Numbered from the stretch's first letter, positions 1 to 12,647 are shown. The stretch: DNA of 64,000 bases from Cycas panzhihuaensis (GCA_023213395.1 CM041465.1:1240001-1304000); one strand, 5' to 3'. Translations and numbers: made by a program. Notes: generated by a model not told the origin, from the sequence alone.

Positions 1-170
1 ATCTTCTAGAACAAAGTGCAGTTTTCTGTAGCTCTCTACTGTGGATCTTTTTATCATCCAAGTACATAAATGAAGTGGGGTTTCTACAAATCTTCCAAAG
101 CTCTCTCACATGAGTCTAGAAATGCCCTTTTTATCATCCAAGTACATAAATGAAGTGGGGTTTCTGCTTG
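1..170 (+). repeat. End of the ~57-bp spacer subrepeat array (copy 1)
   Basis: Degenerate copies of a motif like AAATGAAGTGGGGTTTCT followed by a CATCCAAGT box. This is the tail of the array seen in full at 18940-19960; its beginning lies left of the window. Confidence 0.75.
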
Positions 171-2224
171 TCTTATACCGATGAACACCCCTCACCCGAG
201 AAGAGGCTGGGTGGATACTCGAGGGAAATATGTAGGCATTCGTGGATATTGCATCTGTCACATGTGTTTGTCACATTTAGAGAAAATCTAGCAGCCCCCG
301 TTGTAAGAACCGTACAAATGTAAGTGCATGAGTTAGATTTTTCGTGGTACCACTCGTGCCTTTCAGCTACACTTGTCATGCTCAGATAGGTGAAATATTC
401 TATACAGACAACTTGTGCATGTCAGGTACACTTGTCATGCTCAGACAGGTGAAATCTTCCATACCAGCACCCCCACTGAATTGAGCGGGTGGGGCGGTCT
501 TTTGTCTGGGACACATGTGGCTCTTCTTGATGGTTGCATCCCGTTTTCCTTCAACTCCTAGTTTCTGTAAGCCACCTCTGTCCCATTCCGACAAAAGACA
601 CGTCCCTTAATGAAGACACCCCTATGGCTACCTATTTCTCTCATCTGTCTATTTCTCTCGACCGTGGTTCCCTTAGCGTCTCATTTCTGTTAGCCAGCCC
701 TCTGCAGCAGCGGACCCGTTCCCTCAACCACTCATTTCCCTTAATAGTCATTCCTGAAGGCTATCAAAAACTAAATCTAAACACAAAATGGAGATCCACA
801 TTTTATGGGATTAACCACCAAGTTTACGTATGAAAACTATGTTCAAATGGATGACACAATCTCGAAGCAATGCCATCTCTCATGAAGTAGGTTCCAATTG
901 CGATAGTCCCATGTCCTACAGTATATGTTGGGAGTTGGTCTGGAGAAAGGATTGGTCCCATACTAAGAACCCTCCCAACCCAGGTCAGTGGGGTAAGCCA
1001 CTAACCCAGGAGGATCTACCATTATGTTTATAGGAGGCAGAAAATGCTAGGAGGATCTACCATATATCTACAACATGCAGAAAATGCTAGGCATTGGAAT
1101 AACTAAAAGAGATAGGGCTAAATGGTATCAAACTTATATGAAATTTTGTGGAAAGGAAGAAGACACATCCCACTACATGTGTACAAAAGGTAGAGCTCAG
1201 AAAATATCATTTGATTAGATTTCAAGCCTTGTTTTGCAGAAAATTAATCCCACATCTAGCAGAAAAATAACAAATACATACTATCATTAAATCAATGAAA
1301 ATGCAGTCAAATGGCATCCAAATGAGCTAAACGTTTGAGGAAGGGAAGGGAACATGTGTTCCAATATATGTACCAAATTTGAGACACCTGCTTCTGGAGC
1401 CCTTCCAGCAAAAAGATACATCCCGTATCGGTAAACCTCCTATCCCAGGTTGTTTGGCTGAGCGTCTTCCCCGTGCCCATCCGTAGAGATGCATTTGGTT
1501 GCCATTCTCGGTCTTCTAAGCAGCTCATTTTTGGATCCAGACTCTGAGACTGTTTTCCCTGGGTGACAATTTTCTTTGAAGCGAGCCTACTATTTTGCTT
1601 GTGGAGGTGTGTTAAGTAGGTTGGATCACAAGTGAGGAATAGTTCCTCTGCTATGCATTTTCCCCAGGTTTGCACCAATCAGGCCTTTTTTTGTGTCAAG
1701 TGAAAGCTCACGTCCCCCTATCAACAACAATCTTTACTCAGGATGGTGTTACATACCTTCACCCATGGCACACATGTATAAGTTTTGGGTTATGGGTCTC
1801 TATTTTCTAACTCACCCGTTTCTTGAGTTAGTCTCATGTACCGAGGAAGAGCCCAGCTTCGTTAGGCTCGTTACACCCACTACATGGTTGTTTCTAAGAG
1901 AAGCGATCCTTTTGGTCTCAGCTCATTTTCCCTAACTGCGCATTAGATAGGTTGTTTGTAGCCTTTAACCAAACAACATGTACCATACCAATGAGCTTCG
2001 TGACCCAGGTGGTCAGGGCAGTATTTCACCTCCATCATATATATGGGATGTTTTTCTCTACCTCTAGCATGTATCTGGATGTTTTGGTTTGCCGGTCCCA
2101 CTCTTCTGAGTTGCTCGTTCCCAGAGGCTGCTACTCATGCCAAGGAGTAGCGCAGGCCATTAATCCCTTTGCCTCCATTACCTGTTTGGTTTCGAGGCAA
2201 CTGGTTACTTTTGGCATGGAGGTG
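171..2224 (+). other. Low-repeat spacer block (copy 1)
   Basis: About 2 kb of spacer without an obvious array. It matches 19960-22680 and then 53984-54500 in the second unit, apart from two segments present only there (20673-21123 and about 21617-22346). It includes instances of a recurring core: AAAAGACACGTCCC near 593 and AAAAGATACATCCCGTATC near 1411, with CCCTCCCAACCCAGG near 970. Small open frames here are not conserved in frame between the two copies and I see no gene. Confidence 0.75.
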
Positions 2225-2570
2225 TTGGCGAATAAAATGATCAATATGGCTAAAAATAGTCAAAACGGGTTTAGAAATAGTAAAAATGACTCACAAATGA
2301 CCATAAACTATTAAAATCAGTTCAAAAATGGCTAAAGCAGCTTTAAAATTACCATAAACGATCAAAATCAGTTTGGAAATGGCTAAAACAACTATAAAAT
2401 GACTGTAAATAATCAAAATCAGTTAAAATGGCTGTAAAATGACCATAAACAGTCAAAATCGGTTCAGAAATGACTAAAACAGCTCTAAAATGACCAAGAA
2501 CGGTCAAAATCGATATAGGAATGGCTAAAACGGCTTTGAAATGGCCAAAAACGGTCAAAATGCATGAGAT
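2225..2570 (+). repeat. ~60-bp tandem repeats, A-rich (copy 1)
   Basis: Five to six degenerate copies of a unit containing ATGACCATAAACGGTCAAAA, then a CGGTTCAGAAATGGCTAAAAC box. Period is about 60 bp by eye. The strand shown is A-rich, in contrast to the T/C-rich repeats that follow. The same array is found at 54497-54795. Confidence 0.8.
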
Positions 2571-2599
2571 GGTTATGTCCCTTGGGGGGCAAGACACTT

Positions 2600-5500
2600 T
2601 GAGCACATCCCACTCTTCCTAAGTGAGGCACCGGATGGGCCGTTTACCACTTGTGACCCAAAGACACATCCTGTATCATTCCCCCTCCCAACCTAGGTTA
2701 TGGCGGTGCTCTTTCACCTCCCATCACATGTGTGGGATGTTTTTCTCTCCAATAGTCATTTGTCTTATTCCCTCCCACCTGTTCTGATGGAGGTCCTAAT
2801 CTTGTTTTTCGTCCTTACCCCTTCCATGTTTATCCCCATGTCTCATGTGTTTCCCTCTTGTTTGGGCAGTTTGGGTTCTCCCATTGTTGTCGATCAATCT
2901 CGTATATGGCCCTGCGTTGAGATGGTCATGTCCCTCTGGGTGCGAGATGCTTTGTGCACATCCTGCTCTTCCTAAGTGGGCACCGGGTGGGCCGTTTACC
3001 ACCTCTGGCCCAAAGACACGTCCCGTATCATTCCCCCTCCCAACCCAGGTTCTGGTGCTGCTCTTTCACCCCCCTATCATATGTGTGGGACGTTTTTCTC
3101 TCTAATGCTTGTTTGTCTTATTCCCTCCCACCTGTTCCACTAGAGGTGCCAATCTTGTTTTTTGTCCTCACCCCCCTCCATGTTTGTCCCCCTGTCTCAT
3201 GTGTTTCCCTCTTGTTTGGGTGGTCTGGCTTCTCCCATTGTTGCTGATCAATCTCATCTATATGGCCCTACATTGAGATGGTCGTGTCCCTCTAGGGGCT
3301 ATATGCTTTGCGCACATACCTCTCTTCCTAAGTGGGCATCGAATGGGTCGTTTACCACCTCTAGCCCAAAGACATGTCCCGTATCATTCCCCCTCCCAAC
3401 CTAGGTTATGGTGCTGCTCTTTCACCCCCTGTCACATGTGTGGGACGTTTTTCTCTCTAATGGTCATTTGTCTTGTTCCCTCCCACCTGTTCCATTGGAG
3501 GTCCTAATCTCATTTTTCGTCCTCACCCCTTCTATGTTTATCCCCCCATCTCATGTGTTTCCCTCTTGTTTGGGTGGTCTGGTTTCTCCCATTGTTGCCG
3601 ATCAATCTCATCTATATGGCCCTGCGTTAAGATGGTTGTGTCCCTCCTAGGGCGAGATGCTTTACGTGCATCCCCCTCTTCCTAAGTGGGCACCAGATGG
3701 GCCATTTACTAACTTTGACCCAAAGACACGTTCTGTATCATTCCCCCTCCCAACCCAGGTTCTGGCGTTGCTCTTTCACCCCCCGTTACATGTGTGGGAT
3801 ATTTTTCTCTCTGATGCTCGTTTGTCTTGTTCCATCCCACCTGTTCCAATGGAGGTCCCAATCTCATTTTTTGTCCTCACCCCTTCCATGTCTGTCCCCT
3901 CATCTCGTGCATTTCCCTCTTGTTTGGGCGGTCTGGCTTCTCCCATTGTTGTCGATCAATCTCGTCTATGGCCCTACGTTGAGATGGTCGTGTCCCTCCG
4001 AGGGCGAGATGCTTTGCGCGCATCCTACTCTTCCTAAGTGGGTATCGGATGGGTCGTTTACCACCTCTGATCAAAAGACACGTCCTATGTCATTCCCCCT
4101 CTCAACCTAGGTTGTAGCAGTGCTCTTTCTCCCCCAGCACATATTTGGGATGCCTTTCCCCCCGATGCCCATTTGTCTTTTTCCCTGGCACCCTTTTCAA
4201 CAGAAGTCCCAATCGTCTTATTTGACTTCATCCCTTCCATGTTTGTCTCCCCCTCATGCATTTCCCTCTTGTTTGGGATGTTGGTTTTCCCATTATTGCT
4301 GGTCAATTCTCCCCTTTGATGTTTTGTTGTCTATTTTCTTTCTTTCAGTTGGGGGTGTGTGGTGGCCTCCCTTTCGGTGGTGTCCCTCTTAGGGTGGGGA
4401 AGATGCTTTGTTAGCATCTCACATTTCTCAAGTTGGTACGGGATGGGTCGTTTACCATCTCTGACCCAAAGACACGTCCCGTATCATTTAGCCTTGCAAC
4501 CCATGGTGTCACGGCACTCTTTCACCCATGGCATATATTTACAACGCTTTTCTCCCTAATGTCCATTTGTCTTCTTCCCTCACACCCTTTTCGATGAAAG
4601 TCCTTATTCTCTTATTCGTCTTCACCCGCTTCCATGTTTTTCTATCCCTCATGTGTTTCTCCCTTGTTTGGGCCGTCTGTCAAATTTTTCCATTACTGTT
4701 AGTTAGTTCTCCCCTTCGATGTTTCGATTGTCTGTTTGTTTTTTTTCTTTTGGTTGGGGGTATGTGGCGGCCTCCCTTTCAGTCAAGCGCGAGATGGTCG
4801 TGTCCCTCTTGGGGGGGGGTGGGATGCTTTGTTAGCATTTCACTTTTCTTAAGTGGGCACAAGACGGGTTGTTTACCACCTCTGATACGAAGACACGTCC
4901 CATATCATTTAGCCTCTCAACCCATGGTGTCACGGTGCTCTTTCACCCCTGGCACATATTTGGGATGCTTTTCTCCCTGATGCCCATTTGTCATCTTCCC
5001 TCCCACCTTTTTCGATGGAAGTCCCAATCGTCTTGTTTGTCTTCACCCGCTTCCATGTTTGTCTATCTCTCATGTGTTTCGCTCTTGTTTAGGCTGTTGA
5101 TTTCTTCCATTGCTGTTGGTAAATTCTCCCCTCTGATGTTTTGATGGTCCCTTTCCTTTTCTTCTTTTGGTTGGGGGTGTGTGGTGGCCTTCCTTTCGGA
5201 TGGGTGTGAGATGGTCATGTCCCTCTTGGGGGTGGGGGAGATGCTTTGTTAGCATTTCTCTTTTCCTAAGTGGGCACAGAACTGGCCGTTTACCACCTCT
5301 GACCCAAAGACACGTCCTGTATCATTCACCCTCTCAACCCATGTTGTCACGGTGCTCTTTCACCCTCAACACATATCTGGGATACTTTTCTCCCCGATGC
5401 TCATTTTCCTTGTTCCCTCACAGCCTTTTTGACTGATGTCCCAATCTTGTTGTTCATTTTCACCCCTTCCATGTTTATCTCCCTCTCATGTGTTTCCCTC

Positions 5501-5760
5501 TTGTTTCGACTGTTGGTCTTTTTTATTGTTGCTGGACAATTCTCCACTTTGATATTTTAATTGTCTGTTCTCCTTCTTTCAGTTGGGGTTGTATTGTGGC
5601 CTTCCTTTCAGTGGGGCGTGAGCTGGTCATGTCCCTCTTATGGGGGGAGATGCTTTGTTAGCATTTCCCTTTTCTTAAGTGGGCATGGGACGGGCTGTTT
5701 ACCACCTTCGATCTAAAGAAATGTCCTGTATCATTCACTCTCTCAACCTAGGTTGTTGTA
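2600..5760 (+). repeat. Long C/T-rich tandem repeats, ~353 then ~410 bp (copy 1)
   Basis: The box CCCAAAGACACGTCCCGTAT and its variants start near 2657, 3009, 3365, 3719, 4071, 4465, 4886, 5303 and 5712. The spacing is 352-356 bp for four intervals, then 394-421 bp for the next four, so two related subfamilies lie head to tail. Each unit has GTTTACCACCTCTGACCCAA before the box and CTCCCAACCCAGG after it. Low purine content on this strand creates open frames rich in Ser, Pro, Phe and Leu that I treat as artefacts. The same array appears at 54830-58119. Confidence 0.9.
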
Positions 5761-6400
5761 GTGCTCTTTCACCTGTAGAACATATTTGGGATTTTTTTCT
5801 CCCCCATGTTGGTTTGTGTTGTCCCCCCCCCTCCCCCCCCCTTCTTCGATGGAAGTCCCAATCTTCTTTTTCGTCTTCACACCCCGTCTCATGCGTTTCC
5901 CCTCTTGTTGTGGCGGCCCGCTCTCTTTTCCATTATTACCGATTGATCTCCTATGTTTCAGCCTCTGATCGCTTTTGTTTAGTGTTTGTTGGGATCTCGC
6001 TCATTTTTCTCAAATTGTTGTTCGATACCCTTGTTTACCCTAGGCTATAATTAGCTTTTATAAGGTGGTGATTCAAATTCTTATTATTGGCGATGAATTG
6101 GATGTGGCCTCCCCTTAGTTTTAGGTTTGATCGGCATGTGGCTTCATATGTTCCCTTCTGTATAGTCTGTCTCTAAATTCTTAAGTCATTTTTGTTGACA
6201 ACGTTGTGAATTTTATCCCTAACTTCTCCCCTTTTGATGTTTTAGTTGTCTTTCTTCGTTCTCTCGGTTGGGGGTGTGGCGGCCTCCCTTTCTTCGTGGG
6301 CAGATTTTCTCGAGCATCAGATGGCTCACTTCACTCTGGTGGGGAAAGCTTCAGCTCGTGACAGGCGGTGATATTTCCTTTGGGGAGGAGCGGGGGCACC
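5761..6400 (+). other. Joint between spacer arrays
   Basis: T/C-rich sequence with C homopolymers near 5822-5842, probably a last degenerate copy of the preceding array. The homologous site in the second unit, after about 5916, is where element C is inserted (58120). No gene seen. Confidence 0.6.
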
Positions 6401-8380
6401 GTCAGTCCTGCACGATGGGCAGACCGTTTTCTAGGAGTCCTCTGGCCCAATTATACGTGAAATGACTCCTCGCAGGCAGTGATTTTTCTTTGTGCTAGCA
6501 GGGGGAACTGTAGGCCCTACTCAGTGGATGGACCCTTATTCCATGAGTCCTCTGGCTCAATTATGTAAGAAACATGGTCATTCCTTTGCACTTCATATCG
6601 GGTCCCTCTGAGCATTGGCCTTGGGCCTTTGTTAGGTCGGTCGATGTCTTGGGCATTTTTGGTCCATGTTGTAACACATGAGGTGGCACCTTTGATCAAA
6701 AGACACATCCCGTATTATTGACCTAACTCATGGCAGGCAGGGTGATTTATCAATTGGCCAGTAGGGGGAGCGTTGGCCCTACATGGAAGACAAACCCTTA
6801 TTCCATGATTCCTTTGGTTCAATAACACATGGAACATGGTCGTTCCTTTATGCTTCATATTGGGTCTTTCTGAGCATTGGCCTGGGGACGGCAGGCAAAC
6901 CCTTTCCGTGAAGTCCTCTGGCCCAATTATGCACGAAACGGCTCCTGGCAGGCGGTGATTTTTCCTTGTGCTGGCAGGGGGAACTATAGGCCCCGCTCAG
7001 TGGATGGACCCTTATTCTACGAGTCCTCTAGCTTAATTATGTGAGAAACATGGTCATTCCTTTGCACTTCATGTCAGGTCCCTCTGAGCATTGACCTTGG
7101 GCCTTTATTAGGTCAGTCAACGTGTTGTGCATTTTCGGTCCATGTTGTAGTGCATGAGGTGGCACCTTCGATCAAAAGACACATCTCGTATTATTATCCC
7201 GACTCATGGCAGGCGATGATTTATCATTTGGCCGGCAGGGGGAGCGTTGTCTCTGCATGGCAGATAGACCCTTATTCCATGATTTATTTGGTTCAATAAC
7301 ACGCAAAATGTGGCCGTTCCTTTGTGCTTCATATCGCATCCTTTTGAGCATTGGCCTCAGGACGACAGGAAGACCCTTTTCCATGAGTCCTCTGGCCCAA
7401 TTATGCGTGAAACAGCTCATGGCAGGTGGAGATTTTCCTTGTGCTAGCAGGGGGAACCTTAGGCCATGCTCGGTGGATAGACCCTTATTTTGTGAGTCCT
7501 CTGGCTCAATTATGTGTGAAACATGGTCGTTCCTTTGCACTTCATGTCAAGTCCCTCTGAGCATTGGCCTTGGGCCTTTGTTAGGTCAGTCGACGTGTTG
7601 GGCATTTTCGGTCCATGCTGTAGTGCATGAGGTGGCACCTTCGATCAAGAGATGCGTCCCATATTTTATTGTCCTGACTCATGGCAGGCGGTGATTTATC
7701 AATTAGCTGGTAGGGGGAGCATTGGCCTTGCACGATAGACAAACCCTTATTCTATGATTCCTTTGGTTTAATAACAAGCAAAATGTGGCTATTCCTTTGT
7801 GCTTTATGTCAGATCCTTCTTAGCGTTGGCCTCGGGACGGTAGGCAGACCCTTTCTGTGAAGTCCTCTGGCCTAGTTATGAGTGAAACAGCTCGTGATAG
7901 GTGGTGAATTTTCTTTGTGCTGGAAGGGGGGACTGTAGGCCTTGCTCGATGGATGGACCCTTATTATGCAAGTCCTCTAGCTCAATTACGTACGAAACAT
8001 GGTTTTTCCTTTGTATTTCATGTCGGGTCTCTCTTAGCATTGGCCTTGGGCCTTTGTTAGGTCGGTCGACGTGTTGTGTATTTTCTTTCAGTCCATGCTA
8101 AAGCGTATGAGGTAGCACCTTCAACCAAAAGACATATCCCATATTATTATTGACCTGATTCATGGCATGTGGTGACTTACCAATTGGCCAGCAGTGGGAG
8201 CGTCGGCCTTGCACGACAGACAGACCCTTATTCTATGATTCCTCTAGTTTAATTACGCGCGAAACGTAGTCATTTTTTTGTGCTTCATATTGGGTCTTTC
8301 TGAGCATTGGCCTCGGGCTTTTGTTAGGTCGATCGACGTGTTGCATATTTTCAGTCCATGTCGTAGCGCATGAGGTGCGT
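6400..8380 (+). repeat. ~475-bp tandem repeats
   Basis: CTCATGGCAGGCGGTGATTT and its variants occur near 6728, 7203, 7677 and 8158, spacing 475, 474 and 481 bp. Each unit is itself a rough duplication of about 240 bp, each half having a GGCAGGCGGTGATTT-like start and a CAGGGGGA box. A box like CAAAAGACACATCCCGTATT recurs once per unit (near 6697, 7175, 7647, 8127). The second unit's copy of this array lies outside the window, beyond element C. Confidence 0.85.
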
Positions 8381-9559
8381 TGGGCATTGCAGTTGAGAAA
8401 ATTGGTGGGTAGCGTGTACTCCCCTTTGTTCTATTGCAAGTCTTACCAATGTCTCGATTGCCTAGATCTGTGTTTGAATACATGATTCTATCAATATACT
8501 CAGAGTATTGAATGCGGCGAAGCATGTCCCTCCAAGTTACGAGCCCTAGTTTGTTGCCTGAGCAACAGTCAGGGAGGTCATCTCAAATTCAAAGAATGGG
8601 CGGGTTGACCCACAAATGTATCTTGTCATCTATGCTTTGTAGGTGGTAATTGCGGTTTACTCCACCTAGGGATTTTTTGCGAGTGCTTGAGGCTGGACGA
8701 TAAACCAATTTTTGTGTAAATGTTGGTCAGATCGGTTCTCTCTTTACGCGGTTGTTCTACCTCCTCAATCTCTCGATGCTGTCTTTATTTGATTCGAGTA
8801 CTTTGTTCTCTTCTCCTTTCACCTCTGTTTTGTCTAAAAGCCCCTTGAGGATGATAGTACGTTGGATTTTCTGTAGCATCTTTTGTCATGACCCTTTTAT
8901 GTTTTGTAGAAGTCTTTGTGACCTTTCTTAGTATAAGATCATCATCTTTTGATTTCGCTGAAGTCCTGGATTGGTTCCCTTCTGTGTATTCTCTTTTCCA
9001 CGTTCGCTTGCTCACAGTGCGATTATTGTGGAGTCAATCTCATCTCTGTTATAATTGTTGTGCCTCTCTTATTGCTCTTCTTGTCATCGTCATTGACTGA
9101 TGGAATGGTTTTTCAAAGCCGGTATGCCTTATTCGAGTATGTTCCAGTGGTGTGTTGATGCATGTTCCCCTATGCCCCTCGGTAGCCCGTTGTCTATCAG
9201 CCCCTTGTGAATCGAATGCTCTGTTTGTTGTCTCTCCCTTGCAGACCTGCTTTGATGTCCTTGCTCAATAGTGTCGTCATTTGGGTGTTAGTCAGAGGTT
9301 GGTTACCTATGAATAGATGTGGAATCATTCAAAGGAGAAATGCCGCGCAAGGGCTATCTGCACGTAGAAGTGCGTTGAATGGTGCCTTGTCATTAATTTG
9401 GTAATCGACTTGAGTACTTTATTGTGATACTATTCTACTTATGGGATGTGATCGAGGTGTGGTTTTAGTGAAACAAAAGGCCATGGGGACTGTCGCACTT
9501 GTCATTCTCTTTGTGGTCTCAGTATGGTGCTCGATTATTGGTGGTTTGTTGCCTTTTTA
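8381..9559 (+). other. Spacer without visible repeats
   Basis: About 1.2 kb between the 475-bp and 321-bp arrays. I see no tandem structure, RNA gene or convincing reading frame; frames up to 76 codons occur on both strands and resemble no family I know. Confidence 0.5.
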
Positions 9560-11690
9560 GTGGGATCGCGGGTTTGTTTTTATGGTGCGATCGAGATCAG
9601 CCAATCTGGGCAGATGGCACGGATACGGATATGTGCGAAGGGTGTTTTGCAAAGCACTCACCTAAGTGTCATTTAATAGAGGACTCACATCTAGACTTGA
9701 TGTTGGTCCGTAGTTGGAGCAGTGCCGGGTTGTGTAGGGTAAAGGGCCTCATACGGGATACTCCTCCCAAGGTGTTCGTGAACTGAAAGACGGTGTCTGC
9801 CCTACTCTGATTATTTCCTCCCTCATCTATGTGTGCTTGCTCCTCATAGATTTCCCAGTGGTGTAGAGCCTAACGCTTATTTTTACTATGCGATCAAGAC
9901 CGGCTGGTTTGGGTAATTGGCACAGACACGGATATGTGCGAAGGGTGTTTCGCAAAGTGCTCACCCAAGCATCATTTAATAGAGGACTCGCGTGCACGGG
10001 ATGTGCCCGTCCAGACTTGATGTTGGTCGCGTAGTTGGAGTAGCGCTGAGCTATGTAGGGTAAAGGGCCTCGTACTGGATACTCTTCCTAGGGTGTCTGT
10101 GAACTAAAAGACAGTATCTGCCCCACTCCAATCATTTCCTCTCTTGTCTATGTATGCTTTCTCCTCGTGGATTTCCTAGTGGTGCGGACCCTAATGCTTA
10201 TTTTTGCTATGCGATCAAGACCGGCTAGTTCAGGAAGTTGGCACAGACATGGATACATGCAAAGGGTGTTTCGCAAAGCACTCACGTAAGTGTTATTTAA
10301 TAGAGGACTCCTGTGCATGGGACATGCCTATCCAGACTTGATGTTAGTCATGCAGTTGGAGCAGCGCCGGGCTGTGTAGGGTAAAGGGCCTCATACAGGA
10401 TACTCCTCCTAGGGTGTTTGTGAATTGAAAGACGGCGTCTGCCCCACTCTGATCATTTCCTCTCTCGTCTATGTATGCTTGCTCCTTGTAGATTTCCCAG
10501 TGGTGTGGAGCCTAACGCCTAACGCTTATTTTTGCTATGTGATCGAGACCGGCCGGTTCGGGCAGTTGGCATGGACATGGATACGTGCGAAGGGTGTTTC
10601 ACAAAGCGCTCACCCAAGCGTCATTTAATAGACGACTCCCATGCATGGGACGTGCCCATCCGGACTTGATGTTGGTCACGCAGTTGGAGCAGCACTGGGC
10701 TATATAGGATAAAGGGCCTTGTATAGGATACTCCTCCTAGGGTGTCCATAAACTGAAAGACGACGTCTGCCCCACTCTGATCATTTTCGCTCTCGTCTAT
10801 GTATGCTTGCTCCTCGTGGATTTCCCAGTGGTGCAGACCCTAACACTTATTTTTGCTATGCGATCGAGACCAGCCAGTTCAGGTAGTTGGCACAGACACG
10901 GATATGTACAAAGGGTGTTTCACAAAGTGCTCACCCAAGCGTCGTTTAATAGAGGACTCACATGCATGGGACGTGCCCGTCCAAACTTGATGTTGGTCAT
11001 GCAGTTGGAGCAGCATCGGGCTATGTAGGGTAAAGGGCCTTGTACGAGATACTCCTCCTAGGGTGTCTGTGAACTGAAAGATAGCGTCTGCCCTGCTCTG
11101 ATCATTTCCTCCTTTGTTTGTGTATGCTTGCTCCTCGTGGATTTCCCAGTGGTATGGAACCTAACGCTTATTTTTACTATGCGATCGAGACCAGCCGGTT
11201 TGGGCAGTTGGCACAGACACGGATACATGTGAAGGGTGTTTCGTAAAGCACTCACCCAAGTGTCATTTAATAGAGGACTCGCGTGCATGGGACGTGCCTC
11301 TCTAGACTTGATGCCAGTCGCGTAGTTGGAGCAGCGTCAGGCTGTGTAGGGTAAAGGGCCTCGTACGAGATACTCCTCCCAGGTTGTCCGTGAACCGAAA
11401 GATGGCATTTGTCTCACTTCGGTCATTTCTCTCTCTCATCTATATGCTCACTTCTCTCATAGATTTGCCAGTTGTTTGGTACCTAGCGTGTTTAGTTTTA
11501 TCACTGTGCGATCGAGATTGGCTGGTTTGGGCTGATTGCACAGACACGGATACGTGCGAAGGGTGTTTCGCCAAGCACTCACTCAAGTGGCATTTGTTCC
11601 ACTGCGATCATTCCCTCTCTCGTATATATGCTCGCTTCTCTCGTAGATTTGTCAGTTGCTTGGTGCCTAGTATCCGTGAACTGAAAGTCG
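9560..11690 (+). repeat. ~321-bp tandem repeats upstream of 18S
   Basis: The box CGATCGAGACCGGCCGGTT and its variants start near 9588, 9891, 10212, 10540, 10861, 11182 and 11509, spacing 303, 321, 328, 321, 321 and 327 bp. The 328-bp copy contains a small internal duplication of CTAACG. The first and last copies are more diverged. This is the last array before the 18S gene, where upstream promoter or enhancer repeats commonly lie in plant rDNA; that role is inferred from position only. Confidence 0.9.
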
Positions 11691-12647
11691 GCATCTATCT
11701 TGCATCGATCCCCTCTTCTCTTGTATGTCTGATCTGTCTTGCATTGTGCAATTGAAGTCTCCCAGGTGTGGGTTCCCTCCTTGATGGCCTTATGGGTGTG
11801 TCTCTAGTCATTACTGCTATTAGTTTTACACCCATTTTGTTGGGAATGATCTCTCTAGTTTGCATGGTAGTGCATTTGGTTTTTGCCCTCGTGGTCCCTC
11901 CCATCTGTGTGTTGTGTGGATGGCAGTGTGTGGCATGGAGGCTTTTTTGTGTGGGAGCCTCACTTTGAGAGGGGCATGGTGATCGGCGTTGTGGCTTCAA
12001 TGTGAGTACTTATACGTGGTCCCCCTGTGGCCACCCCGTTTCGTTCTTGTATTCCTTCCATTACCCCTTGACCAGTCTCCAAATTGTGCTTTCTCGCCGG
12101 TCATGTTTTGAATGTTGGTATATGGCCCGTGATGTCTCTTATGAGAGGAGTGCCCCAAGATGGGCCCCTCTCACGGTGGTTACTGCATTTCCTCTGACCC
12201 CTGCATTTCTTTGTCTAGTCTGTGGTCCTTTCTATAGCTGCATTTATTATTTAGTCTACACCACCCCCCACTCATTTTAAGAAGCGCACCTTGAGTTTGT
12301 TACGACTGCTACCATAATTTATGTCTCATTTTCCTTTACTTGGGTTCTCTGTAGCTGGTCACTTTTGGTTTTCTGTGCTCTGTCTATTTTTGGCGTCAGT
12401 GTAAGGCATGCAGTCCCGTGGGTTCTTCTCTTTCTTGCATTTTTTTTTCTGCATTTATCGTTGGTGGATTCTAGATGGGTTTTCTCTTCAGTGGGTTATA
12501 CGGTTTCACTTGGTTGTTGTGCATCACTTGTTCTAGGCGAGACAACTATGAGGAGGCCTGACACGGATTGACCCTTTGTGTTGTCATTATTTTGCAGTCG
12601 TCCGTTTGAATAGGCCTCTCAAATGGATGCCTGACATTCATGGATGC
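11691..12647 (+). other. Presumed promoter / 5' external transcribed spacer region
   Basis: About 0.95 kb between the last 321-bp repeat and 18S. By position it should contain the RNA polymerase I start and the 5' ETS. I looked for the usual plant start box (TATATA followed by purine and G run) and found no convincing copy; the nearest is a poor TTATACGTGG near 12010. Either the promoter has decayed with the rest of the unit or it differs from the angiosperm consensus. Confidence 0.5.

Larger units (their letters stand above)
1..12647 (+). other. rDNA intergenic spacer, first copy (3' part, up to 18S)
   Basis: This is the non-coding spacer upstream of the 18S gene. Base 1 onward realigns with base 19790 onward (shared start ATCTTCTAGAA), which places this stretch within a spacer repeated every 19,789 bp. 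Adding 18872-19789 gives a full spacer of about 13.6 kb, very long for a plant, where angiosperm spacers are usually a few kb. It consists of subrepeat arrays listed separately plus less repetitive joints. Open frames in it are short, lie on both strands and follow the repeat period, so I do not call them genes. The orientation is set by the 18S gene at its right end. Confidence 0.9.

Noticed and set aside
2700-5800. Overlapping open frames of 80-150 codons rich in Ser, Pro, Phe and Leu
   Set aside because: They repeat with the ~353/410-bp unit, change frame between units and come from purine-poor sequence with few stops; they are spacer repeats, not a protein family.
6268-8101. Open frame of 162 codons and neighbours in the 475-bp array
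   Set aside because: Follows the repeat period; no domain resemblance and no conservation between units.
9560-11690. CRISPR-like or satellite centromere array
   Set aside because: Units of 321 bp without unique spacers, placed directly before 18S; fits rDNA spacer subrepeats.
1-12647. A 5S rRNA gene in the spacer, as in the linked arrangement known from some gymnosperms
   Set aside because: I looked for the 5S internal control boxes and start and found no match; the second spacer is not seen completely after 58119, so only the first copy is informative.
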